DNA of 64,000 nucleotides from Paenibacillus dauci (GTDB taxonomy: Bacteria > Bacillota > Bacilli > Paenibacillales > Paenibacillaceae), in contig NZ_LAQQ01000005.1 of assembly GCF_000971985.1 (NCBI RefSeq), positions 372,001-436,000 on the forward strand, read 5' to 3'. Shown here in pieces: positions 55,741-64,000 of this stretch. The position numbers and the translations under genes were made by a program. Position 1 is the first letter of the stretch, and each line of letters starts with the position of its first letter. The notes beneath the pieces are model-generated. The model did no database searches and was not told the origin of the DNA. It saw nothing but the letters and a program-made list of their open reading frames with translations.

Positions 55741-57030
55741 TTACTGATTTTGAGCGATCTGCTCTTCTTGAAGCTCCTTCAGACGTAGCCAGAGGCGGTA
55801 CATAATGCTCTTCGCCGAGCGAATGCGGATCGCTTCGCGATTTCCTTTTAGATTCAATTGGAATACTTGTGTTGGACGATTACGTTCGGCCAATCCTACA
55901 TAGACCAGACCTACCGGTTTACGCTCTGAAGCACCGGGTCCGGCTACCCCTGTCACAGACACGGCAAAATCCGTATCCAGCAATTTACGGGCTTCGTCAG
56001 CCATTACTTCTGCCACTTCTTCACTAACCGCTCCTGGAGCATTCTCGCCTTCCAAGAGTTCATGAGGGACATTCAGCAGCTTCTCCTTCATCTCGTTGGA
56101 GTAACTGACTACGCCCCCCATAAATACCAGTGCACTGCCCGGAATACGGGTAAGGTTCTCCATAATCAGACCGCCTGTACAGCTCTCAGCAGCTGCCAGG
56201 CTCAATCCCATACCTGTCATCATAAGCAGGATCTGTTCTTCAATCGTAATATCCTGATCAGCATACATATGGTCTGGAAGACGTTTACGGATTTCTGCTT
56301 CCATATTTTTAAGCTTTATACTGGCTTCTTTTTCCGAATCGGCCTTGGTAGTAAGACGAATAGTGACTTCGCCTTCTTTGGCATAAGGAGCAATAGTCGG
56401 ATCGGTCTGAGCAGTGATCAGATCCAGCAATCCATCTTCCAGTGCCGATTCTCCGATTCCTGCAAACTTGAGCATTTTGGAATAAATCGGCTGCTCATCC
56501 GACAACACATTTTTTGCAAGCCATGGTCTGGCCTGGTTCTCAAACATCGGCTGCAGTTCTTTCGGTGGACCTGGCAGCACAATATAATGCTTGTCTTCCT
56601 GAGATACAGCAATACCAACAGCAAGTCCAACTTCATTATCAAGCGGATCACTACCTTCCAGAATAATCGCCTGACGACGATTGTTTTCTGTCATGGGCTT
56701 ATCGCGACCTTCAAAAAATGATTCGACTTTCTTCATTGCTTCCGGATAGATATGCTGGGATCGGCCAAGCACTTCTCCCAATGCGTCCTTGGTAAGATCA
56801 TCTTGTGTGGGCCCGATGCCACCCGAGAACAAAATCACATCAGCCCGACTGCTAGCCAATTCGATCGCCTGTTTCAAGCGATTCAGGTTATCGCCAACAA
56901 CGGTCTGATAATATACATCTATGCCGAGGTAAGACAATTGCTGTGATAAATAGCGTGCATTGGTATTGGTAATCTGTCCGAGCAGCAGCTCCGTACCTAC
57001 TGCTATAATTTCCGCTTTTACTGATTTCAT
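55741..57030 (-). CDS. cinA: CinA family protein (competence/damage-inducible)
   Basis: 429 residues. The N-terminal MoCF-like domain (AEIIAVGTELLLGQITNTNARYL, FSGGIGPTQDDLTKDAL) has ADP-ribose pyrophosphatase activity in relatives. The C-terminal CinA domain (AAESCTGGLIMENLTRIPGS, VTGVAGPGASERKPVGLVYV) is a nicotinamide mononucleotide deamidase in relatives. Thus it may recycle pyridine nucleotides, with a link to competence. It sits between pgsA and recA as in B. subtilis. GGGGGAG precedes the ATG. Confidence 0.95.
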   Translation of the reverse strand: MKSVKAEIIAVGTELLLGQITNTNARYLSQQLSYLGIDVYYQTVVGDNLNRLKQAIELASSRADVILFSGGIGPTQDDLTKDALGEVLGRSQHIYPEAMKKVESFFEGRDKPMTENNRRQAIILEGSDPLDNEVGLAVGIAVSQEDKHYIVLPGPPKELQPMFENQARPWLAKNVLSDEQPIYSKMLKFAGIGESALEDGLLDLITAQTDPTIAPYAKEGEVTIRLTTKADSEKEASIKLKNMEAEIRKRLPDHMYADQDITIEEQILLMMTGMGLSLAAAESCTGGLIMENLTRIPGSALVFMGGVVSYSNEMKEKLLNVPHELLEGENAPGAVSEEVAEVMADEARKLLDTDFAVSVTGVAGPGASERKPVGLVYVGLAERNRPTQVFQLNLKGNREAIRIRSAKSIMYRLWLRLKELQEEQIAQNQ

Positions 57031-57134
57031 CGTTTTGTCTCCCCCTTGTTATCCTATACAGTGTAATAGATATGTCTGATAAAATAGCTTGATTTTACTA
57101 ATTAATAGGCTCTGCCAAATGGCTGTATCCACAG

Positions 57135-57164
57135 AAAACGGCAATAGAGAATCCCCTATTGCCG
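57135..57164 (-). terminator. Terminator of pgsA
   Basis: Stem CGGCAATAG/CTATTGCCG followed on the minus strand by TTTTCTG, between pgsA and cinA. Confidence 0.75.
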
Positions 57165-57205
57165 CTCTTTATATATCACCCATTTTTTACATATAGAAAC
57201 ATTCT

Positions 57206-57796
57206 TTATGAATTGGACAGATGAATCAGATGTTTGTTTTTGATGAAATAATCCACACCTGAATACAATGTAATCAGTGTAGCTGCCCAGATCGCAATCT
57301 GATCAAAAGGAATTCCCAAAAGTGCAAACGGGAAATTATTAATCATCAGTGCTACGATTGCAACAATCTGGGTAATCGTCTTGGCTTTCCCCCAGTTACT
57401 GGCTGCCACTACCGCACCTTCGAGCAGAGCAATCTGACGCAGACCGGTAATTGCAAATTCACGGAAAATAATAATAATTGCCATCCAGGCTGCACATTTA
57501 TCCAAAGAGACCAGCGATATAAGCGCAGCAGATACAAGAAGTTTATCCGCCAGAGGGTCGAGCAACTTGCCTAGATTGGTTACCAGATTGCGACTACGCG
57601 CAATATGTCCGTCAATGCCATCCGTACTCGCAGCGATAATAAAGATCAATGCGGCAATCAGGTCATTATAACTCAGTTGAAATGTGCTTCCAATGCGGAT
57701 TACCTGTTCACCGAAAGGAAAATCAATAAGCAAAAACAGCATCATGACCGGTACCAGACAGATTCGGGCAAGTGTTATGCGATTCGGCAGATTCAC
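57206..57796 (-). CDS. pgsA: CDP-diacylglycerol-glycerol-3-phosphate 3-phosphatidyltransferase
   Basis: An integral membrane enzyme making phosphatidylglycerol phosphate. 196 residues with several helices and the CDP-alcohol phosphotransferase motif D-G-x2-(A/H)-R-x8-G-x3-D-x3-D, seen as DGIDGHIARSRNLVTNLGKL with LDPLADK following. The start is GTG after AGGAGGTG. It precedes cinA and recA in the conserved order. Confidence 0.95.
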   Translation of the reverse strand: MNLPNRITLARICLVPVMMLFLLIDFPFGEQVIRIGSTFQLSYNDLIAALIFIIAASTDGIDGHIARSRNLVTNLGKLLDPLADKLLVSAALISLVSLDKCAAWMAIIIIFREFAITGLRQIALLEGAVVAASNWGKAKTITQIVAIVALMINNFPFALLGIPFDQIAIWAATLITLYSGVDYFIKNKHLIHLSNS

Positions 57797-57924
57797 AGCG
57801 CACCTCCTATACTGATTACAGCCTGATTATTCAGTGGCTGATATGTAACTGCATCTGATCCCGTCTTGTTTTTCATATAACTTGCAGCCTCCATCAGCTC
57901 TGTAACGCTAAGTTACATGCCACT

Positions 57925-58416
57925 TTATTTCATATTGGTAAATTGCAAATCCAATGATAAATCCGCTTTGCGCAGCAGCTGAATAACAGCTTGCAGATCA
58001 TCTCTGCTCTTGCCGGTTACACGCAGCTGTTCTCCCTGAATCTGGCTTTTCACTTTAAGTTTGGAATCACGGATCAGAATGTTTATTTTTCTGGCATTGT
58101 CCTGATCTAGTCCCTGTTTTAGTTTGAGACGCTGACGTACGGTTCCCAGTGAGGCAGATTCAATGGAGCCATATTCAATATTTTTAACAGGTAATCCCCG
58201 CTTTATCATTTTAGCCTGTAAAATTTCAATTAGTGCTCCCAGTTTGTACTCGTCATCAGAGATCAGTACAAGGGTATCTTTTTCCAGGGTCAATTTACTT
58301 TTACTGCCCTTAAAATCATAACGGCTTGCCAATTCCTTTTCCGTTTGATTAATGGCATTAGTCATCTCCTGCATATCTAGTTTGGATACAATATCAAATG
58401 AACTTTCTGAAGCCAT
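57925..58416 (-). CDS. YajQ family nucleotide-binding protein
   Basis: 163 residues with the DUF520/YajQ pattern: SFDIVSKLDMQEMTNAINQTE, the segment SRYDFKGSKSKLTLEKD, and the terminal VIQLLRKADLSLDLQFTNMK. Relatives bind nucleic acid or cyclic di-GMP; the role in Firmicutes is unclear. GGGGGAG is 8 bases before the ATG. It lies between the rodZ-like gene and pgsA. Confidence 0.93.
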   Translation of the reverse strand: MASESSFDIVSKLDMQEMTNAINQTEKELASRYDFKGSKSKLTLEKDTLVLISDDEYKLGALIEILQAKMIKRGLPVKNIEYGSIESASLGTVRQRLKLKQGLDQDNARKINILIRDSKLKVKSQIQGEQLRVTGKSRDDLQAVIQLLRKADLSLDLQFTNMK

Positions 58417-58562
58417 GTTGTCTCCCCCTCTTTATTCATTAAATTATAGGTGAAATTCTGCGGCAAGTCTAATCCTTGTCAGAGTCATCCTGTTCAAAAG
58501 AAGACCTGATTCATATTAAACCATTTCTGCTATTTTCATACCGATTTGGGCTATCCCATGGG

Positions 58563-58607
58563 AAAAGGATATCCACTGTTCACATAACAGAACAGCGGAT
58601 ATCCTTT
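58563..58607 (-). terminator. Terminator of the rodZ-like gene
   Basis: Stem AAAAGGATATCC/GGATATCCTTT with inner CTGTTC/GAACAG, followed by TTTTCC on the minus strand, 11 bases after the stop. Confidence 0.8.
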
Positions 58608-58617
58608 GATGACAAAA

Positions 58618-59706
58618 TCAGTTGCCGTCTGTTGAAGAATCTGTCGTATCAGTCGTTGAGGTCGCATCCGTACTATCTGTTCCCTCGGTAGTATCTGTTG
58701 TGCCAGTACTGTCTGTTCCTTCAGTAGAAGTACCTGCAGCTGCATCTTCCTTAACCCATTTCAATACAATACGAGACGTCGCTTTGCCATCTGTAATTGT
58801 CTGGCCATTGATCGTAATCTTGGTTGCCGGAGAATTACCGGATTTGATAAACAAACTGCTGTCTGTCAGATCATAAGACAGGCTCTGCCCACTCTGAGTA
58901 TTATCATAGAACAGGCGCTCTCCACTGGTATCTGCTGATTTGTAGACTTCCAGCCAGCTTTGACCTGTTGCTTCGATATTTACTTTCAATGGCGTTGTAC
59001 CCGTATAATTGACATTGAAAATGGTATTACGGCCTTCTTTGCCAGCTTCGGTAATTACCGGGTTGGCAGAAGTATCGGTAGTTGTACCCTCTGCCGTCTC
59101 CGTGCCTGTCTCCGTTGTACCATCTGTCGATTCAGTACCTCCAGGTGTCTGCTCGGTTCCTGTGCCAGATGGCTGCTGTTCAGTACCCGTAGTGTCACTT
59201 GGTTGCTGCTGGCCTGTATTTTGCGACGGCGGTGTTGTTGTGTTAGGCGTCGTTGCGGTTGGTTGTTCCTGCTTTGGCGGAGTCGTATTATCGGCAATAT
59301 CGGGTGCACCGTTTTGCTTGATAACAAAGATCCATACCAGTACGATAATCAGAATCGGAAAAGCCCACATCAATACAGTCGACAGCCATTTACCGCTGCG
59401 GCCTGTTGAAGCAGTACGTCTAGCCGATCGGCGCTGCTGCACTACAGGCTCCATGACCGGTTCCGGTTCTGCCTCCGGTACTGCATCCTGATGTTCTTGT
59501 AATAATTCATCTGCATTTAACCCTACAGCCTCTGCATAGGTCTTGATAAAAGCCCGTACATAGAAACTGCCCGGGAGCACCTTGAAATCACCCGCTTCGA
59601 TGGCTTCCAAATAGCGCTTGCGTATTTTTGTCATTTCCTGTACATCATCGAGCGATAAACCTCTAGCAAGGCGGGCGTCTCTTAATTGGCGACCCAGATC
59701 TGACAT
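58618..59706 (-). CDS. RodZ-like membrane protein with N-terminal HTH
   Basis: 362 residues. A cytoplasmic helix-turn-helix of the RodZ type (LGRQLRDARLARGLSLDDVQ, then YLEAIEAGDFKVLPG), a basic stretch, one membrane helix (about 107-129) and an extracytoplasmic part with a very Thr/Ser/Glu/Gly-rich linker and a DUF4115-like domain (PLKVNIEATGQSWLEVYKSA). RodZ links MreB to the cell-wall elongation machine. The tail is again Thr/Ser/Asp rich. It occupies the place of ymfM in B. subtilis. Confidence 0.9.
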   Translation of the reverse strand: MSDLGRQLRDARLARGLSLDDVQEMTKIRKRYLEAIEAGDFKVLPGSFYVRAFIKTYAEAVGLNADELLQEHQDAVPEAEPEPVMEPVVQQRRSARRTASTGRSGKWLSTVLMWAFPILIIVLVWIFVIKQNGAPDIADNTTPPKQEQPTATTPNTTTPPSQNTGQQQPSDTTGTEQQPSGTGTEQTPGGTESTDGTTETGTETAEGTTTDTSANPVITEAGKEGRNTIFNVNYTGTTPLKVNIEATGQSWLEVYKSADTSGERLFYDNTQSGQSLSYDLTDSSLFIKSGNSPATKITINGQTITDGKATSRIVLKWVKEDAAAGTSTEGTDSTGTTDTTEGTDSTDATSTTDTTDSSTDGN

Positions 59707-59740
59707 ACTATTACCTCCTGATTAGATTGTTTTGTAGCTA

Positions 59741-60514
59741 TTAAATATCGTCCGTATAACTTTCGGTGAATTTATCATAGACGATCTCTTCATCCGGATT
59801 GTTACGCAGTTCAATAATAATATCAAAATCGCTGTAGTCGTAATCCGACTCTCTGACAAAAATATCCGGATGCTCAATAACCTTGGTACTCTGCATCTGC
59901 ATAATATTTTGCAGCAGTTCATGATGGCGCTCATTGGAACGAATAGTACTGACGATGCCATCAATAATAAATACATTGGCATCATTCATTTCTTCCTCGG
60001 ACAGCTGGCTACGCACTGTCTGTCTCAGCAGCGTCGAGGATACGAATGTCCAGCGTTTCATGGCGCATACGCTACCTGCAATAATGGACTCTGTTTTACC
60101 TACACGCGGCATTCCGCGCAGACCGATAATCTGGTTACCTTCACGCTTGAATATTTCACCCAAAAAGTCCACAAGTAAACCAAGCTCTTCTCTTGTAAAT
60201 CGGAATGTTTTCTTGTCATCGGAGTCACGTTCGATATAACGGCCATGACGAACCGCCAGAATATCGACCAATTTGGGTTGACGCAAAGCAGTAATTGTAA
60301 TATTGGTTACTTTGGCCAGCATATCGCCAAGCAATACAATTTTCTCATCATCATCCGATTCCAGCAGCATCCCTCTGGTTTTGCCCTCCACACCATTAAT
60401 CGTGCGAATATTCACATTGAGCATGCCGAGCAAAGACGCCACATCCCCAAGCAACCCAGGACGGTTTTTATGTATCCTGTATTCCAAATACCATTGTTTT
60501 AATTCCACGTTCAC
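59741..60514 (-). CDS. ymfK: YmfK family protein (DUF3388)
   Basis: 257 residues. The N-terminal segment YRIHKNRPGLLGDVASLLGMLNV resembles an ACT domain, which binds small ligands. The centre has a P-loop-like GLRGMPRVGKTESI, and the rest is DUF3388. The function is unknown; the gene is conserved next to ymfI and rodZ/ymfM. The start is GTG after AAAGG; a second GTG two codons later is also possible. It is close upstream of the rodZ-like gene (34 bases). Confidence 0.88.
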   Translation of the reverse strand: MNVELKQWYLEYRIHKNRPGLLGDVASLLGMLNVNIRTINGVEGKTRGMLLESDDDEKIVLLGDMLAKVTNITITALRQPKLVDILAVRHGRYIERDSDDKKTFRFTREELGLLVDFLGEIFKREGNQIIGLRGMPRVGKTESIIAGSVCAMKRWTFVSSTLLRQTVRSQLSEEEMNDANVFIIDGIVSTIRSNERHHELLQNIMQMQSTKVIEHPDIFVRESDYDYSDFDIIIELRNNPDEEIVYDKFTESYTDDI

Positions 60515-60847
60515 CTCGAACCTTTCTTCCCGTTCCTGTAATGAATCTCTTCATTATCTGCGGGCGATGTATATCAGATTAATAAATCCGTGCCAGTACA
60601 ATACATTTGTTCATTTATACATGAAAAGCAGTCGCTTCCATCGAATCGCATACTGCTGTCAGTTTCAAGTCCTTAACACGTTAATGATATATAAAATGAT
60701 ATAGAAAGGCAAGCCGCGAAAGGTAACAACTTTGGAATGCGAATGCCTGTTCTCAACCTGTAGATTACTGTTAATAACGCATAGAAGCCTCTATGCAATA
60801 AGCTAGAAGCTTCTCTGTATAAATAGGTTACTCAGCAGCACAATTGT
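60515..60847. other. Intergenic region between ymfI and ymfK
   Basis: About 330 AT-rich bases separating the ymfFHI unit from ymfK. A weak hairpin (AGAAGC/GCTTCT near 60784-60815) may end the ymf transcript. No gene or clear promoter pair is visible. Confidence 0.45.
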
Positions 60848-61618
60848 TCAGGTCAGCCAGCCTCCATTGGGACTGACGATCTGCCCGGTCATATAACCGG
60901 ACTCGGGTAATGACAAAAAGTACACCATGGAGGCAATCTCGTCCGGCTCTGCAATACGTCCAGCCGGGATATCTTCCTCCAGCATTTGCAATTCATCCTG
61001 CTGCAAATGAGCAATCATTTCAGTCCTCACTGCTCCAGGTGCAATAGCATTAACTGTAACACCGGATGGAGCCAGCTCCTTCGCAAGCGCTTTGGTGAAG
61101 GCGTTCACGCCGCCTTTGCTCGCTGAATACAGTACTTCACACGAAGCTCCTGTCATTCCCCATATACTTGATACATTAATAATACGTCCATACTGCTGAC
61201 GAATCATATACGGCATAAAGGTTTGTGAGCACAGGAACACAGCCTTGAGGTTAGTAGAAATTACTTCGTCAAATTCTTCGTCACTCATATCAGCCAGCAT
61301 ACCATAGTGGGATATCCCTGCGTTATTAACCAGAATATCCGGCTGCATATTATGCAATTCCAGCTTCTCCTGCATACGGCGGATATTCTCGCGGCTGCGC
61401 AGATCAGCAGATATGGTAAGCACCCGGACGCCGTATTCCAGGCAGCTCCGGGCTACTTCATTGGCCTGTTCATGGGAGTGGCGGTAATGAACCACCACAT
61501 TCATACCAGCCATCGCAAATCTTTTCGCTATGGCTGCCCCTATTCCCCGACTGGCTCCAGTGACAAGTACTGTCATTTCGGAAAATAATTTGCGGTCTCC
61601 TATACGCTCTTCACTCAT
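60848..61618 (-). CDS. ymfI: Short-chain dehydrogenase/reductase YmfI
   Basis: 256 residues of the classical SDR family, close to FabG-type ketoreductases. The cofactor motif is VLVTGASRGIGAAIAKRF, then NNAG, catalytic Ser in NVSSIWG and YSASK. The C-terminal IVSPNGGWLT is typical. Its ATG overlaps the ymfH stop by four bases (ATGA), so the two are translationally coupled. The substrate is unknown. Confidence 0.93.
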   Translation of the reverse strand: MSEERIGDRKLFSEMTVLVTGASRGIGAAIAKRFAMAGMNVVVHYRHSHEQANEVARSCLEYGVRVLTISADLRSRENIRRMQEKLELHNMQPDILVNNAGISHYGMLADMSDEEFDEVISTNLKAVFLCSQTFMPYMIRQQYGRIINVSSIWGMTGASCEVLYSASKGGVNAFTKALAKELAPSGVTVNAIAPGAVRTEMIAHLQQDELQMLEEDIPAGRIAEPDEIASMVYFLSLPESGYMTGQIVSPNGGWLT

Positions 61619-62898
61619 GGACTAACAACTACTGATACTGCCAGTTGATCCCAATTCATATGATCGCGCAGACGCTGGTTGACATCTTCCAGAGTAAGAG
61701 ATTCATAAATCAGAAGTATAGCAAAGAAATCACTATCTTTAAACCGATTACGGGTAAATTCATGAGCAATACTTTCCGGCGAGTTTAGCAGACGCAGATA
61801 ATTACCGATACGCTTGCGCAAAGAGCGATCAAACGCTTCTTGGCTAAAGCCGGTTTCGACTATTTTACCGATCTCTTCCTGCAGGCGCTGTACAAGCAGT
61901 TTGGGATCACGTGTATCGCCGCCAATCATGGAGTAGGCATATTCCGATGTACCGGTATAATCATAGCCAAAGTCGTCCGAGATCAAATCTTCATCATATA
62001 GCTGTTGATACAAAGCCGTGCTGTTACCGAGCAGCAGATCCAGCATTAGCTTGGTCACCAAATTTTTGCGCTGTAATGCTTCTCCGGTAAGACCGTCTGC
62101 TGTTTCCTTGAAACCCATGAGGAATTTGGGCTGGGATACGGGAAGCTTGATTTCTTTCCATTTCTCCCCGACTGCTGCTGGCTCTTGTTCGAAGTAGCGG
62201 TTAATCTGACCTTGAGGCTCATAATTTTTGGCGGCCTGGTTACGACGTACCTGTTCAATCACCTGCTCCGGATTCACACCTCCTACTACAAACAGCATCA
62301 TATTAGATGGATGGTAAAAGGTATTGTAGCAGCTGTATAGCGTATCTTTGGTAATCTCGCTGATCGATTCAATGGTACCGGCAATATCAATACGAACCGG
62401 ATGTTTCTGGTACATCGCTTCAATCAGTCCGTAATAGACACGCCAGTCAGGATTATCATTATACATCTGGATTTCCTGACCGATAATTCCTTTTTCTTTA
62501 TCCACATTCTCTTTGGTAAAGTATGGATTCTGCACGTAATCTAGCAGAGTATTGAGATTGTCTTCGATTTGTTCCGTAGCGGAAAACAAATATACCGTTT
62601 GATCGAAGCTGGTAAACGCATTGGCCGATGCTCCCTTGGCGGAGAACTTGGAGAATACATCCACACCATCCGGCTCTTCGAACATTTTATGTTCCAAAAA
62701 GTGAGCTATACCATCCGGTACCTGTATTTCTTCTTGTCCTTCTACCTGGAAATGGTTATCGACAGAACCATAACGCGTTGCAAAAGTAGCATAGGTTTTC
62801 TGGAATCCTTCTTTGGGAAGCACATATATTTCAAGTCCATTATCCAACTTCTCATGGTACAGTGTTTCCTGTAAACGGTCATAACGAATACTTTCCAT
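61615..62898 (-). CDS. ymfH: M16 family zinc peptidase YmfH
   Basis: 427 residues. The inverted zinc motif HxxEH is intact (GIAHFLEHKMFEE), with a downstream Glu region VDKEKGIIGQEIQM. The second domain has the M16 pattern PSNMMLFVVGG. Together with YmfF, which usually lacks the motif, it likely forms an active heterodimer. It starts 5 bases after the ymfF stop. Confidence 0.94.
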   Translation of the reverse strand: MESIRYDRLQETLYHEKLDNGLEIYVLPKEGFQKTYATFATRYGSVDNHFQVEGQEEIQVPDGIAHFLEHKMFEEPDGVDVFSKFSAKGASANAFTSFDQTVYLFSATEQIEDNLNTLLDYVQNPYFTKENVDKEKGIIGQEIQMYNDNPDWRVYYGLIEAMYQKHPVRIDIAGTIESISEITKDTLYSCYNTFYHPSNMMLFVVGGVNPEQVIEQVRRNQAAKNYEPQGQINRYFEQEPAAVGEKWKEIKLPVSQPKFLMGFKETADGLTGEALQRKNLVTKLMLDLLLGNSTALYQQLYDEDLISDDFGYDYTGTSEYAYSMIGGDTRDPKLLVQRLQEEIGKIVETGFSQEAFDRSLRKRIGNYLRLLNSPESIAHEFTRNRFKDSDFFAILLIYESLTLEDVNQRLRDHMNWDQLAVSVVVSP

Positions 62899-62903
62899 TA
62901 TAG

Positions 62904-63999
62904 TTACGCCTCCTTCTGCCCTGTCAAAAAGTAAATGGTATCCAGTTGGAGTACACTGGAAGCTGCCTGAATCTCGTCTGCAGTAATGTGCTCGATCGCT
63001 GTAAGCAATTCATCCACACTGCGTTCCTTATCAGAGAACAATCCGTTAAAGTCATAAGCGATCATCTGGTACGCCGAGTCTCTCGATTCCAGCAGATCAT
63101 TGCGGATCAGTGCCTTGGTTTGTGAAATCTCGGATTCACTAATATCACCAGCCTGCAGATTGTCAAGCTGCTGACGAATAATTTCCAGCGCTTTATCAAA
63201 ATTCTGTAATTCAATACCGGATTGGATAGTTGTAATGCCTTTGTACGGATCAAAGCGTGAACCTACATAATAAGCGAGGCTTTCTTTTTCACGTACATTC
63301 ATAAACAGCTTGGAATGCGGGAATCCGCCCAGAACTCCATTGGCTACAAGCGCAGCGGCATAACGCTCATCGCTATACGTAATCGGCGTGCGCAGACCCA
63401 TATTCAGTTTCCCCTGACTAACTGCCATTTCCTCTACGACCTGTCGTACTTCGGGAGCAGCCGGACGCGGTACTGCCGGTGTATACATGACTGGAGCAGA
63501 ACGGTTCACCTGGAAATGCCGGCTGACCAGCTGCATGACTTCATCCAATGTAGTATCTCCTACGATATACAGATCCATGCTGCTGTTAGAGAGCCATTGC
63601 TGATACTGTTCATAGATGCTGGCACCATCCAGCTGATCAAGTACATCCATTTTGCCAAGTGCACTTAAACGATATGGTTCGTCTTTGCACATTTCCTGAA
63701 TACAGCGCTCTGCTGCATATCGTATTTTGTCATCAATGACCGCTTCCATGCGCTTGCGTACATTTTCACGTTCAGCTTGAACATATTTATCACGGAAACG
63801 ATTATTTTCCAGTACAGGACGCGTAACAGTCTCTCCCAGAAAAGCCAGTGAACGTGACAGCAGTGGTTCGTCCGAAGCTACAAATGAATCATTGATTGTA
63901 TCCATACGCAGCTGTACCATCTGGTAATCGCCTTTTTTATATACATCAAATCCAAAACCTGCTCCATACATATTCTCCAGTGCTTCACGGAAACTGGTT
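62904..63999 (-). CDS. ymfF: M16 family peptidase-like protein YmfF, 5' end beyond window
   Basis: The visible 364 residues are the C-terminal part of an M16-type protein (LLSRSLAFLGETVTRPVLEN, SSMDLYIVGDTTLDEVMQL, GGFPHSKLFMNVREKESLAYY). The frame is open to the window edge, so the start and the region where a zinc motif would lie are missing. By position it is YmfF, the partner of YmfH. It precedes ymfH and ymfI in one operon. Confidence 0.93.
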   Translation of the reverse strand, partial: TSFREALENMYGAGFGFDVYKKGDYQMVQLRMDTINDSFVASDEPLLSRSLAFLGETVTRPVLENNRFRDKYVQAERENVRKRMEAVIDDKIRYAAERCIQEMCKDEPYRLSALGKMDVLDQLDGASIYEQYQQWLSNSSMDLYIVGDTTLDEVMQLVSRHFQVNRSAPVMYTPAVPRPAAPEVRQVVEEMAVSQGKLNMGLRTPITYSDERYAAALVANGVLGGFPHSKLFMNVREKESLAYYVGSRFDPYKGITTIQSGIELQNFDKALEIIRQQLDNLQAGDISESEISQTKALIRNDLLESRDSAYQMIAYDFNGLFSDKERSVDELLTAIEHITADEIQAASSVLQLDTIYFLTGQKEA

Positions 64000-64000
64000 G

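Noticed and set aside
56062-56721. 220-codon frame antisense to cinA
   Set aside because: It is fully inside a well-supported cinA gene, with no start signal and no recognisable domains.
58622-59491. Repetitive DNA within the rodZ-like gene
   Set aside because: It looked like a tandem repeat, but it is explained by the Thr/Ser/Glu/Gly-rich linkers of one protein; the units are irregular.
1-64000. CRISPR arrays, tRNA or rRNA genes, insertion sequences, prophage
   Set aside because: I looked for regularly spaced repeats, cloverleaf-type sequences with CCA ends, transposase motifs and phage genes and saw none.

Overview
The window looks like chromosome of a Paenibacillus-type spore-forming Firmicute. 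The evidence is spoVS, ricA/ymcA, ymdB and the ymfF-ymfH-ymfI-ymfK-rodZ block, strong AGGAGG ribosome binding sites, GTG and TTG starts, S-layer-homology proteins and a T-box leader. I see no rRNA, tRNA, insertion sequence, prophage or CRISPR array. Gene content is mostly housekeeping and metabolism. The most unusual material is regulatory.

Region by region: 1-1 kb holds the 3' end of a BCCT osmolyte transporter. 1.2-5.4 kb is odhA-odhB (2-oxoglutarate dehydrogenase), preceded by a cre-like palindrome and a second dyad. 6-7.3 kb has a DUF4253 protein and an ElaA-type acetyltransferase. 7.6-15.7 kb is a sugar-use operon on the minus strand: LacI regulator, two paralogous solute-binding lipoproteins in tandem, two ABC permeases and a GH94 glycoside phosphorylase. 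LacI-type operators and a cre site lie upstream of it. 16-25.6 kb has small conserved or unknown genes, a 6-phosphogluconolactonase, an SLH protein, a HAD phosphatase, YpdA (bacillithiol disulfide reductase), a DUF441 membrane protein and a cysteine-free HesB-like protein.

25.85-30.2 kb is the most striking segment. A sigma-A promoter is followed by a 31-codon leader ORF, mutually exclusive RNA stems, a strong intrinsic terminator, and then a heterodimeric ABC exporter resembling BmrC/BmrD. This layout matches a ribosome-controlled attenuator. 30.4-36.9 kb carries a chemoreceptor without a sensor domain, an AI-2E-family transporter, an SLH protein and a T-box-controlled arginyl-tRNA synthetase. 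37-46 kb has a Cys-rich copper-storage-like protein, a CobW-type GTPase, moaB, an AcuI/YhfP oxidoreductase, a probable NAD-salvage operon (Nudix/NrtR-like, pncA, pncB), a thioesterase and a double-GNAT protein.

46.1-64 kb is the conserved minus-strand block ricA, miaB, L,D-transpeptidase, pduL, spoVS, ymdB, rny, recX, recA, cinA, pgsA, yajQ-type, rodZ-like, ymfK, ymfI, ymfH and ymfF (cut by the window end). It shows a LexA box at recA and an apparent AUU start codon at ymdB. Many listed starts were moved downstream of the longest frame because the Shine-Dalgarno sequence and family length point to an internal start.
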